From NCBI GenBank assembly GCA_041395105.1, contig JAWLBB010000001.1, positions 1,329,501-1,393,500 on the forward strand: 64,000 nucleotides of DNA, in the 5' to 3' direction. Numbering within the stretch: position 1 is the stretch's first letter; each line of letters begins with the position of its first letter. This document shows positions 9,348 through 17,602 of the stretch, one piece after another. This DNA comes from Opitutaceae bacterium (lineage in GTDB: Bacteria > Verrucomicrobiota > Verrucomicrobiia > Opitutales > Opitutaceae). Made by a program: the position numbers and the translations under genes. Below the pieces are notes generated by a model. That model was not told where the DNA came from and made no database searches. It worked only from the letters and a program-made list of their open reading frames with translations.

Positions 9348-10649
9348 TCACCAGACAAAGACAAGGGAACTCTGGATACGGTAGCCATCTTCCGGACCGT
9401 CACTCCAGGTCGTCTCCACCAGGGTTCCTTCGAGGATGGCCGAGAGTTCCGGCGTGAAGGCATAGATCGCGTTGCCGAACAGGGACGTGCTCTTCTGGAA
9501 GAATTCGTCATCGACGAGGTCGTCGTTGTCGGGATCGTCGATGCCATAGCCGACGTGCACTCGGACGGCGGCGGCGGCCTGGAGACCGAGCTGAAGGAAA
9601 CCGCCCCGGGTGTGGATGGGTTCGCCTCTCAGGTTGAAGGCCCCGTTGCGGTGAAGGAATTCGGCCCCGATGCCCTTGCCGGAATAGATCTCCCCGTTCA
9701 GGGTGAGGGCTTTCCAGGGAATGGAGAACTCGGCGGAGAGCAGATCGGGGGTCACGGACCGGCCTTCGACATCGCCATTGCGGACCGCTCCGCCAATCGC
9801 CAGGGTTGCGTTCTTCTTGTCGTCAAGCAAACGGCCCTGCAGGCGGAGGCCTGCGGCCACCCAGGGCATGACGAGATCGCAGCTCAACCCGTGTTCGATG
9901 TCTTCCTCGTCGCGGCACCGGAAAGTGGATACGAAACCGCTGAAATCCTCACCGAACTGCTGGGTGGCGGTGATCTGCGGGATCCGTCCCCAGAGGTTTC
10001 CATTGTAGCCCATGATGGTGAAATTGGTCGTCGACGGATTGGCGGTCGCGATAGGCAGCCAGTCCTGTCCCACCCGGACCGAGGTCTGGCCATTGGTCAG
10101 GTCCACGTAGGCCAGACGGATGCGCAGGCTGCCGCTGCCGCTGCTTGGAGCGCTGCCGTAGAAGTCGGTTTCGACTTTGGCGGCGGTCTTCCAGTCTCCG
10201 AAAGCCGGGCCGTCAACGGCGATGCCCAGACGGGTTTCCCGCGCGGTGAAGGTGGACTGGGCATCACCGTCGGCATTCCTGGGGATGTAGAGGATGTACT
10301 CATCCGACCCGAAATTGTTCGAGTCGTAGATGGCATCGAACTTGACCTTCCCGTAGAAGCGCAAAGGGAACTTCGAAGTGGCGGCGGGAGCCGACGCTCC
10401 GGCTGGCGGCGGCAATGCCGGGGGAGGAGAACCGAGGGAAGCGGGAGCAGTTGCCGATGCTTCCCTTTCCTTCATCGTGGTCAGCTCTTCCTGGAGGGCG
10501 GTCATCTGGATGTGCATCTCCGCCATCCGGGCCTGCAATTCGACGAGCCGGGCTTCCATCTCCTCCATGGAGGGCGCGGCGTTGGATAGTGGGGCCGAGG
10601 CCATCAGGGCCAGCACCAGGACCGGGAAGGGAATGCTCCGGTTCTTCAT
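9348..10649 (-). CDS. Porin with N-terminal coiled coil (DcaP-like)
   Basis: A 433-residue outer-membrane protein. Residues 1-25 are a signal peptide ending near LSNAA. Residues about 27-60 form a periplasmic coiled coil (MEEMEARLVELQARMAEMHIQM). After a Pro/Ala-rich linker, the barrel begins with PLRFYGKVKFDAIYDSNN and ends in SSLVFVW, with a terminal aromatic. This layout is that of trimeric DcaP-type porins, which pass small organic acids. An AGGAGG motif lies about 15 nt upstream of the ATG. The gene leads the downstream OxlT-like MFS gene. The promoter lies in the AT-rich divergent region shared with the SDR gene. Substrate not shown by the sequence. Confidence 0.85.
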   Translation of the reverse strand: MKNRSIPFPVLVLALMASAPLSNAAPSMEEMEARLVELQARMAEMHIQMTALQEELTTMKEREASATAPASLGSPPPALPPPAGASAPAATSKFPLRFYGKVKFDAIYDSNNFGSDEYILYIPRNADGDAQSTFTARETRLGIAVDGPAFGDWKTAAKVETDFYGSAPSSGSGSLRIRLAYVDLTNGQTSVRVGQDWLPIATANPSTTNFTIMGYNGNLWGRIPQITATQQFGEDFSGFVSTFRCRDEEDIEHGLSCDLVMPWVAAGLRLQGRLLDDKKNATLAIGGAVRNGDVEGRSVTPDLLSAEFSIPWKALTLNGEIYSGKGIGAEFLHRNGAFNLRGEPIHTRGGFLQLGLQAAAAVRVHVGYGIDDPDNDDLVDDEFFQKSTSLFGNAIYAFTPELSAILEGTLVETTWSDGPEDGYRIQSSLVFVW

Positions 10650-10687
10650 GGATCAGATCAATGTCCTCCTGAATTACGCGAACTTAT

Positions 10688-10719
10688 ACTAATTCGGAGT
10701 AACATTAGATAATATTAGT
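10688..10719. promoter_or_regulatory. AT-rich divergent control region with inverted repeat
   Basis: Between the porin (minus) and SDR (plus) genes, the stretch at about 10681-10760 is markedly AT-rich. It holds an inverted repeat ACTAAT (10688-10693) and ATTAGT (10714-10719), with another ATTAG between them. Candidate -10 boxes (TATAAG, TATTAT) occur on the minus strand, but no -35/-10 pair with standard spacing can be fixed. It is the likely shared promoter/operator of the two divergent units. Confidence 0.4.
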
Positions 10720-10878
10720 TGTGCGTTTGCAAAAATCAATGGTTCAATTCATGTTTTTCATTTCTTCGATTGAAGACGTTCGATTCGCGCTCCGGGAGCA
10801 TGAGTCGCTCTGGACAGGCGGGATGGTTGGTGATCAGCGTCTCTGGATCGACTCCTCCACGATTCCATTTCCACTTCG

Positions 10879-11670
10879 ATGAACTCCTCCTCAGATACAT
10901 TGCGCGGGAAAGTTGCCCTGGTGACGGGCGCCGGCTCGGGGATTGGCGCCGCAGCGGCCATCGCGCTGGGCGCCGCCGGGGTCCGGGTGGCGGCCCTGAG
11001 TCGAACCGGATCAGAGGTTGATCGGACGGTCAGTCAGGTGCAGGAGGCGGGTGGTGAAGGACTGGCGCTGGTCGGTGATGTGTCCTCGGCGGATGCCATG
11101 CGCGGGGTCATTGCAGCAATCGAAGCCCGTTGGGGCCGGCTCGACATCGTGGTGGCCAATGCCGGGATCAACGGGGTCTGGGCGCCGGTCGAGGAAATCA
11201 CTCCGGAGGAATGGGATCAGACGATGGCGATCAATCTGCGGGGCACCTTCCTGACCGTCCGGGAAAGCGTCCCCCTGCTGAAGAAGCAGGGAGGCTCCAT
11301 CATCATTGTATCCTCTATCCAGGGAAACCGGTCTTTCAGTGTGACCGGCGCATCCGCCTATGCGACTTCCAAGGCCGCCCAGGTGGCCTTCGGCCGGATG
11401 ATCGCGTTTGAGTTGGCGGCGAGCGGGATCCGGGTGAACACGATCTGCCCGGGTGCGATCCACACCGAGATCAGCCGCAACTCCGTGAGCCGCAATCTGG
11501 ACAAAATCAGCGTGAAGCGGACCTCATCAAACCGGGGTATTCCGCTGACCCAGGGGATCGGAGGCGAACCCCGCCAGGTTGCGGACACGATCGTCTTTCT
11601 CGCTTCCGACGCCTCCTCCCATACCACTGGGACCGAGGTGTATATCGACGGGGGCCAATCGCTCCAGTAG
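10879..11670 (+). CDS. Short-chain dehydrogenase/reductase
   Basis: A 263-residue classical SDR. The cofactor motif TGAGSGIG is at 16-23, NAG at 94-96, a catalytic Ser near 145, and Tyr161/Lys165 in YATSK. The C-terminal EVYIDGGQSL is the usual family ending. It is a cytoplasmic NAD(P)-dependent alcohol or sugar(-acid) dehydrogenase. It converges with the KDPG aldolase gene 16 bp downstream and diverges from the porin/MFS pair. A role in oxidising the imported compound, for example a hexonate or hexuronate feeding toward KDPG, is inferred from position only. Confidence 0.9.
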   Translation: MNSSSDTLRGKVALVTGAGSGIGAAAAIALGAAGVRVAALSRTGSEVDRTVSQVQEAGGEGLALVGDVSSADAMRGVIAAIEARWGRLDIVVANAGINGVWAPVEEITPEEWDQTMAINLRGTFLTVRESVPLLKKQGGSIIIVSSIQGNRSFSVTGASAYATSKAAQVAFGRMIAFELAASGIRVNTICPGAIHTEISRNSVSRNLDKISVKRTSSNRGIPLTQGIGGEPRQVADTIVFLASDASSHTTGTEVYIDGGQSLQ

Positions 11671-11686
11671 CGTCCCGACGCACTCC

Positions 11687-12352
11687 CTATTTGCGGGCGC
11701 GGATCTCTTTGACCACCCCGGAGGCGGCCCGGGCGTTGGACTCAATTGCGGCCCAATTCTCGGCCTTGATGAGGTCGCGTGGAGCCAGCCAGGAGCCGCC
11801 CAGTCCGGCGATGAGTGCACTCTCCAGGTAGGACGCCATATTCTTGAGGCTGAGGCCGCCAAGAGGGATGTACTTGAGGCCGAGGTGCTGGTAGGGCGCG
11901 GCCATCGATTTGAGGGTGTTCATTCCGCCGAACGGTTCGGCCGGGAAGTACTTGAGCAGGCGGCAGCCCAATTCCAGTGCGGACTCGATATCGGTCGGGG
12001 TCGCGATCCCCGGGGCGAAAGGCATGCCTGCCGCGATCGCCGCCTCCATCACCCTGCGATTGAATCCGGGGGCCACGGCGAACGCGGCACCGGCGCGGGC
12101 CACCTCGGCGATCTGGTCGGGGCGGATGACGGTGCCGACGCCGGCCAACATCTCGGGCACTTCGGATCGGATGGCGCGGGTCGCCTCGATCGCGGCCGGG
12201 GTGCGCAGGGTGAGTTCCATCGCCGAGATTCCACCGGCCAGGAGGGCTTTGGCGACGGGGACGGCGTGCTTGACCTCGTCAATGACGAGAACCGCGACGA
12301 CGCCGCTGGCTTCGACCTTTTTCTGGAGTTCAATCGGGAAGGGAGGATTCAT
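11687..12352 (-). CDS. eda: 2-dehydro-3-deoxyphosphogluconate (KDPG/KHG) aldolase
   Basis: A 221-residue class I aldolase of the Eda family, close to the usual 210-215 aa. The catalytic Glu46 and Arg50 are in MELTLRTP, and the Schiff-base Lys134 is in LLKYFPAEPFGG; both match the spacing of E. coli Eda. It cleaves KDPG (and often 4-hydroxy-2-oxoglutarate) into pyruvate and glyceraldehyde 3-phosphate, the last step of the Entner-Doudoroff and hexuronate routes. The ATG at 12352 gives the normal N-terminus; an upstream start would add 29 residues. Its position near the SDR gene and a carboxylate-type transporter suggests sugar-acid catabolism. Confidence 0.92.
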   Translation of the reverse strand: MNPPFPIELQKKVEASGVVAVLVIDEVKHAVPVAKALLAGGISAMELTLRTPAAIEATRAIRSEVPEMLAGVGTVIRPDQIAEVARAGAAFAVAPGFNRRVMEAAIAAGMPFAPGIATPTDIESALELGCRLLKYFPAEPFGGMNTLKSMAAPYQHLGLKYIPLGGLSLKNMASYLESALIAGLGGSWLAPRDLIKAENWAAIESNARAASGVVKEIRARK

Positions 12353-12528
12353 GACAGGTTTCCGGGTTGTTACGGGCTGGGAGAGAGGTGAATCGGAAGG
12401 AAAACAATGAACAGGAAAATGCTTGAGGCGCCACGACAAAACATGAATGACGGGAGGAATTTCCGGTTGGGTTGACGCTTCGAAAGGGTCAATGCAGAGT
12501 GTGGGGAAACCTTAAGCCACTTCCATTC

Positions 12529-13050
12529 ATGATGAAGTCATTGAAGCTTGTATTCGCGTTGATCCTTATGGCCATCGCCTGCGCCACTCCTGGTCGGGCC
12601 CGAATCGGCGAAACGACCGACGAGGTGCTGGCCCACTATGGGGATCCGATTTCGACCGAGATTTACCGGGGGAGCCATGGTGGTGAGATCATGCAGGAAA
12701 TCCGTTTCGAGGTGGATGGGGTCACGGTTGTGGTGACAATGGTCGAGGACAAGTGCGTCCGGGTTTACTACACTCAGCCTGAGCCGTTTTCCGATTTCAT
12801 GATCCGTGCGTTGATGGAAACCAATTCCGGTGGCCGCCGGGGCAAGCTGACCAAGTACATGTCGGGCAGCGAAGTGGAGATGAAGACGTGGACGACGATC
12901 GACCGGAAGGAGCCCGAAATCACCGGCAAGGTGTTATCCGGGACGATCGAAGGCGATGTCATCGGGGGCACCCTCGAAGTGATCACTCTGGACTATATCA
13001 GGGCCGAGGCACTGCTCAACATGACGGGGAAGCGGCCGGTCGATCAATAG
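12529..13050 (+). CDS. Small secreted protein of unknown function
   Basis: A 173-residue protein with a signal peptide (SLKLVFALILMAIACATPGRA) and a compact domain beginning ARIGETTDEVLAHYGDP. That opening recalls lipoprotein-like repeat domains in which a GDP turn follows a helix, but I do not recognise a named family. Two adjacent ATGs (12529 and 12532) can serve as the start. The mature part is mixed alpha/beta with a single cysteine. Its 3' end overlaps the convergent URO-D-like gene by 7 bp. No function is assigned. Confidence 0.65.
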   Translation: MMKSLKLVFALILMAIACATPGRARIGETTDEVLAHYGDPISTEIYRGSHGGEIMQEIRFEVDGVTVVVTMVEDKCVRVYYTQPEPFSDFMIRALMETNSGGRRGKLTKYMSGSEVEMKTWTTIDRKEPEITGKVLSGTIEGDVIGGTLEVITLDYIRAEALLNMTGKRPVDQ

Positions 13051-14168
13051 ACTCCGTAGCGCAGGCAGGCCCTGAAATAAGCTTCCACATTTTCGCGCGG
13101 CGTGCCTTCGCGGAAACTGTCGGAGCTGCCGATGATGAATCCGCCGCCGGGTTTACCGATTTCCATCGCCTGGCGGACTGTCCGCTCGATCAGAGCCGGT
13201 GAGCCGTCTTTGACCACATGGAGAAGGTCGACATAGCCTTTGATTGTCGTCCTGCCGCCGATCGATTGTTTGGCCGAGGCCAATGGAAAGTCACCGGTCG
13301 GGGGCGGGGTGCAGGTTTCCAGAATATCGATGCCGGTCGAGGCGATCATCTCCATGGAATCCTTCAGTCTCCCGTCGTCGTAATAGTCGTAGAATCCGCC
13401 AAGTTCGTGGGTGAGCTCGACCTGCTCCCGGATCTGTGGGACGAAGACCTCCTCGAAGATGGCCGGTGACCATCCGGAAGAGAGCGAGTTGAAGAACCAG
13501 GTGCCGAAAATGAACTCGGCGCCTCCTTCCAGGGTTGCACGGATCTGTTCGAGGCAGCGCTGCCGGAAGAGACGGAACAATTCGTCAAACAGGCTCCGAT
13601 CGTCGTAATAATCCATCATCAGGTCCTGCATATCGCGGGCGCAGCCGGCATGATAATCGAGAGGACTGTTGATCGTGACCATGATGACGCCGCGATCGCC
13701 GATCTCCTTCCTCGCCTGATCGAGGTGGTCGAAGTTGCGGTTGATCGGCGGCAGCAGGTAGCGCAGGGCGGGCAGATCGGCGCGAGACTTGACCAGATGC
13801 TCGGTCCGGAACGGATTGGGTGAGACGCCGAATTTCCCCCCGGCGGGTGGAACCAGGGTCCGGTCGGAGAGGACGCCGGCGGGCGTCCGGAAGGTCCTCT
13901 CAATAACGGTAAGTTCCCCCTCCATCGACTTGCTCTGGTCGACGGAGACCCCCGGGAGGTCGTAGGCATCCGGGCACGAGTCCAGGTAGTTGGGCGTGCC
14001 CTGGGGAATGATGAACATCGGGTCCATATCCGGGCAGGCCCTCAGGTGGGTGGCCAGGCTGTCGTCGCCGTGCTCGGATCTCAGCCAGGCCCAGATCCGT
14101 GGGGAGACGGGGACCCGGTCCGGCTCCTCATGTCGGATGGTGGTGAGGATACGTTCTCGCCCGTTCAT
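13044..14168 (-). CDS. Uroporphyrinogen decarboxylase-fold methyltransferase-like protein (1 of 3)
   Basis: A 374-residue protein whose N-terminus (MNGRERILTTIRHEEPDRVPV) is the typical opening of URO-D superfamily members that are not heme enzymes. The superfamily includes MtaA/MtbA/CmuA-type methyl transfer proteins that act on corrinoid and coenzyme-M-like acceptors. A zinc-site candidate is seen in the C-terminal half (ILETCTPPPTGDFPLA). The start at 14168 was preferred to ATGs at 14180 and 14198 because it matches the family N-terminus. No heme genes are nearby, so a true HemE role is unlikely. Two more members are encoded at 31-33 kb. The methyl donor or substrate is unknown. Confidence 0.8.
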   Translation of the reverse strand: MNGRERILTTIRHEEPDRVPVSPRIWAWLRSEHGDDSLATHLRACPDMDPMFIIPQGTPNYLDSCPDAYDLPGVSVDQSKSMEGELTVIERTFRTPAGVLSDRTLVPPAGGKFGVSPNPFRTEHLVKSRADLPALRYLLPPINRNFDHLDQARKEIGDRGVIMVTINSPLDYHAGCARDMQDLMMDYYDDRSLFDELFRLFRQRCLEQIRATLEGGAEFIFGTWFFNSLSSGWSPAIFEEVFVPQIREQVELTHELGGFYDYYDDGRLKDSMEMIASTGIDILETCTPPPTGDFPLASAKQSIGGRTTIKGYVDLLHVVKDGSPALIERTVRQAMEIGKPGGGFIIGSSDSFREGTPRENVEAYFRACLRYGVY

Positions 14169-14256
14169 GGATGCGTTCATGGTGTGGGAGGGCGCCATCC
14201 ATGGTGCGCCCGTTCAGTGCCGGTTGGAAGCCTCAAAGGGTCCGATCCGTCGCCTA

Positions 14257-15312
14257 TTAAGTGGCCTGTTCGGCGCGATCAGGAAGCGGGGGTATGTATT
14301 GGTAGTCCGGATCCCTTTTCTGTCGGAATTGGATGTCGGCGATTCCCTTCCAGGTGGCCACAATGCCTTTGGGCGTGGGCGGAAGGTCGTGGCGGATCGT
14401 CCGGTGCAGGCGCCCCAGTTTGTAGCAGGGAACCGCCGCGAACATATGGTGCTCGATATGGAAGTTCATGTGCCAGTAGAGGAACTGGACGACCGGGTTG
14501 AGCGTGAAGGTGCGGCAGCAGAGCCGGAAATCGCCGACGTTGTCCTGGAGGCCGATGTGCTGGGTGTTGTTGCAGAGGAAGAAGAGCCATCCTCCGTAGA
14601 AGGGGGCGAGGGTGACGAGCACCGGTATCATCCAGAGTTTGAATACGATGGAGAGAACGAGGATGAGGCCGTGTCCGAGCAGCAGGCCCCGCGCCCAGCG
14701 GACCGGGACCTTCCGACCCTCCGGATCGGAAGCCGGAAAGAGTTTCAACTCCCACTCGCCTTCGAAGCGGCCCCGGGCGATGCGCACGACATACTTGAGG
14801 GTCCACCAGAAGCCGCGCAGGTTGATGAAGCCGTTGAGGAAGAAATCCCGGACCATCACCTTGAGGGGCAGAACCACCTCGAGGTCGTCGGGAGGGTGCA
14901 GGGTGTAGCGGTGGTGGCGGGCGTGACTCGCCTCGAACATGTGGAAATTGATCCAGCCGAGGAAGGAGAAGACCCGGTCGAAAAAGGCGTTGAGCGCGCG
15001 GGTCCGGAAAACGGTGCCATGACCGAGTTCGTGGACCGCGTTGATCTGGAAGGCGAAGACGGTGCCGTGCAGAAAGACCAGGGCCACCGTCAGCCCGACC
15101 GGCCAGTGACTGGCGGAGTAAAACGCAAGGGACCCGGTCAGGGCAAGCACGCCAAGATAACCGAGTGTCTGGAACCATCCGCGGAGATCGCTCCGCTCGT
15201 GAAGCTCCTTCAGCAGGCCGGTCTCGATCGGAGTCCGGTACCAGGAGACGGGAGCGGGCCGGGGCCCGGAGGCTGCCTGTTCGGTGGCGACATTCTTCAG
15301 GTCATTGCTCAT
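14257..15312 (-). CDS. Fatty acid desaturase family protein
   Basis: A 351-residue membrane protein with the three histidine boxes of membrane di-iron desaturases: HELGH at 94-98, HARHH at 130-134 and HIEHH at 285-289. Hydrophobic segments flank the boxes at about 48-70, 76-92, 205-225 and 235-250. Members insert a double bond or hydroxyl into acyl chains or carotenoid-like lipids at the inner membrane, using O2 and a ferredoxin or cytochrome b5-type donor. No partner reductase gene is adjacent. It lies upstream of the URO-D-like gene on the same strand, 88 bp apart, with no clear functional link. Confidence 0.88.
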   Translation of the reverse strand: MSNDLKNVATEQAASGPRPAPVSWYRTPIETGLLKELHERSDLRGWFQTLGYLGVLALTGSLAFYSASHWPVGLTVALVFLHGTVFAFQINAVHELGHGTVFRTRALNAFFDRVFSFLGWINFHMFEASHARHHRYTLHPPDDLEVVLPLKVMVRDFFLNGFINLRGFWWTLKYVVRIARGRFEGEWELKLFPASDPEGRKVPVRWARGLLLGHGLILVLSIVFKLWMIPVLVTLAPFYGGWLFFLCNNTQHIGLQDNVGDFRLCCRTFTLNPVVQFLYWHMNFHIEHHMFAAVPCYKLGRLHRTIRHDLPPTPKGIVATWKGIADIQFRQKRDPDYQYIPPLPDRAEQAT

Positions 15313-15488
15313 ACGGGTCGTTCTGAGGTTCTGCTCAGTTTCTGTTCCCGATACGCCTTCGGAGCGATGGAGGCAAGATTTTGATCAATGGCCGCCGCGG
15401 ATTGCGCCCGGTCTTCCGGACGGCGACCAACCCGGACGAAATCGACCTCCGGATTGACCTTCCGGCAGGTGTTGCGTTGGGTATCGCC

Positions 15489-17522
15489 ATGATGGATTTC
15501 CGATGGGTGATTCCTGTTTTCGTGGGGATTGTGTCCGTCCGGCTCTGTTCGGCGGCGAACCTGGTCACGAATGGGGATTTTGAGGGCGGCATGTCCGGCT
15601 GGAACAATCTCAGCGGGGGAACAGCGGTGGCGGCTTATGCGCTGGAAACCGCGGCTCCCTATGCCGGCGCGAATTCGCTCAAGGTGATCTTGAGCCAGGC
15701 CGGGGCCAATCCCTGGGATGCCCAGACGCTCGGCCCGACGCTGGATCTGTCTGTCGGACAGACCTACACCCTGGAGTTCAAGGCGAGGGCCGCGGCGGCC
15801 GGATCGACCGCCCGCATGGTCCTCCAGAACAACAGCTACCTCTCGAAGGATTTCGTGCTGACCGAAGCCTGGGCGAATTATTCCTGGACATTCGCCGCCC
15901 AGGAGACGGCGCCGCAGCTGAAAATGCATCATTTTGATCCCGGGACCTACTGGTTCGACAACCTGGCGTTGGAGGGTGATACGTCGGAGAACGACCCGGT
16001 CACGCTGAGGATCGTGCCGGAAAAGAGACACCAGATGATGGTCGGTTTCGGTGGGGCATTGACCTGGTACAGTGAACGGGTGCTTTCCAGCCCGCACAAG
16101 GCGGAGTTGGCGGCGCTTCTTTTCGAGGAACTCGGGGGCGACATCATCCGTTTCAAGAACTGGTATTACCCGGACGGCTATCCCGCGACGACCGACCCCG
16201 AACAGATCGGGAGCGAACGGTCCGACTTCCTCGCAACCAGGGAGTTTTTCCAGCTTGCCCGCGCGGCAGACCCCGAGGTCAAGGTCCTGCTCAGTTCGTG
16301 GAGCCCGCCGGCCGGGCTCAAGAGCAACGGCAGCCAGCGGGAGGGAACCCTGAAGAAGGAGGACGGAGTTTTCGTCTACGATGCATTGGCCCAGTACTGG
16401 GTCGACTCGCTCGACCATATCGGGTTTGAGCCGGACTATATCAGCATCCAGAACGAGCCGGGATTCATCACGCCTGATTGGGATACCTGTGCCTGGCGGC
16501 CTTGGGAGACCGAAGATTACCCGAGCTACACCATCGCGTTCGACCGGGTCTACGACCGGATCAAGGACCGGGAGAATCCGCCGCTGATGATCGGGCCGGA
16601 AGTGGAAAACGTGGGTTGGGTGTCATGGGGAAGCAATACCTTCGAGGAGTTCACGGCTCCGTTGAAGGGCAAGGATCACCTCGCCGCCTACGCCTATCAC
16701 CTCTACAACTTTTCCAGCGCTGCCTCGATGGAGGGACACGGAGAGCTCAACGCGATCCGGACAGATTACGCGGACAAGCCGAACTTCATGACGGAGTTCT
16801 CCAAGAGCAGTATGGATTGGCTGGATACGGCGTTGGCCATCCACCATTCGGTGACCGAGGCGAACGCCGCCGCCTATATTTATTGGGAGCTGGTCTGGGA
16901 TGCCGGTTCGCCGTCGGCGGCGATCGGCTTGACCGCCGGTGGCGATTATTCGGTCGGACCCCATTACTACACGATCAAGCATTACTCGAAATTCATCGAT
17001 CAGGGTTTCCAGCGCCTCGAATTGACCGGACAATCGGCTCTCTGTCGGGCGACGGCCTACGTGAGTCCGGACGGTAAGCGGGTCGTGGTGGTCGCCCTCA
17101 ATCGTGGTTCCGGGAGTCAGTCGGTCAGTTGGGATCTGCCCTCCCTGTCGGTGGTGTCGGCAAGTGCCTACCAGTCGACGGACAGCACGTTTTTCCAGGA
17201 ACTTGCATCGGTTGACACGGCCGACACGGTTGTTCTGCCGGCGCGTTCCCTGACCACTTTCGTCATCGATCTGGATCAATCGATCAACGCGGGTCTTCCG
17301 GTTGCGGTGCTCGATTATTCTCTTCGCGGGGGAGTCGCCCGTTTCGAAATCGAGTCGGTGGCGGGGGGTGAGGCGGAGTTGTGGAGGAACCGTTCGCTTT
17401 CGCAGGAAGGATGGGCGGTGGTCGAGAAGCCGGAGTATCGTTTCGGTCAGACGACCACGACCATCCTGGACACCCAGGCCTCGGATTTTCCGCTCTTCTA
17501 CAAGGTCACCAGCGCGCGCTAG
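15489..17522 (+). CDS. Secreted GH30 family glycoside hydrolase with N-terminal carbohydrate-binding domain
   Basis: A 677-residue exported enzyme. The ATG pair at 15489/15492 starts a signal peptide (VIPVFVGIVSVRLCSAA); in-frame codons upstream encode a charged stretch that would bury it. Residues about 25-165 form a CBM4/9-like beta sandwich (NLVTNGDFEGGMSGWNN). The catalytic barrel follows, from GFGGALTWYSERVLSS. Acid/base Glu323 lies in SIQNEPGF and nucleophile Glu436 in NFMTEFSKSS. The motif set fits GH30 (glucuronoxylanase, xylobiohydrolase or related subfamilies). It probably cuts xylan backbone in the periplasm or outside the cell. It opens the polysaccharide cluster that continues to 27.8 kb. 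The subfamily is not certain. Confidence 0.88.
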   Translation: MMDFRWVIPVFVGIVSVRLCSAANLVTNGDFEGGMSGWNNLSGGTAVAAYALETAAPYAGANSLKVILSQAGANPWDAQTLGPTLDLSVGQTYTLEFKARAAAAGSTARMVLQNNSYLSKDFVLTEAWANYSWTFAAQETAPQLKMHHFDPGTYWFDNLALEGDTSENDPVTLRIVPEKRHQMMVGFGGALTWYSERVLSSPHKAELAALLFEELGGDIIRFKNWYYPDGYPATTDPEQIGSERSDFLATREFFQLARAADPEVKVLLSSWSPPAGLKSNGSQREGTLKKEDGVFVYDALAQYWVDSLDHIGFEPDYISIQNEPGFITPDWDTCAWRPWETEDYPSYTIAFDRVYDRIKDRENPPLMIGPEVENVGWVSWGSNTFEEFTAPLKGKDHLAAYAYHLYNFSSAASMEGHGELNAIRTDYADKPNFMTEFSKSSMDWLDTALAIHHSVTEANAAAYIYWELVWDAGSPSAAIGLTAGGDYSVGPHYYTIKHYSKFIDQGFQRLELTGQSALCRATAYVSPDGKRVVVVALNRGSGSQSVSWDLPSLSVVSASAYQSTDSTFFQELASVDTADTVVLPARSLTTFVIDLDQSINAGLPVAVLDYSLRGGVARFEIESVAGGEAELWRNRSLSQEGWAVVEKPEYRFGQTTTTILDTQASDFPLFYKVTSAR

Positions 17523-17602
17523 GGCTTCCTGCAAATCTCGACCGACCCGGTTGTCTTCAGGTGTTCACGCCAGCCCGGACGGCGCATTCGAGGGATGAGT
17601 CA

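Noticed and set aside
8432..10589. Long plus-strand frames opposite the MFS and porin genes
   Set aside because: They are shadows: no signal peptide or family motifs, while the minus strand encodes transporter helices and a porin barrel.
13044..14168. HemE (heme-synthesis uroporphyrinogen decarboxylase)
   Set aside because: The fold is shared but the heme-specific N-terminal RQAGR-type motif is not present, no heme genes are near, and three paralogues occur in the window.
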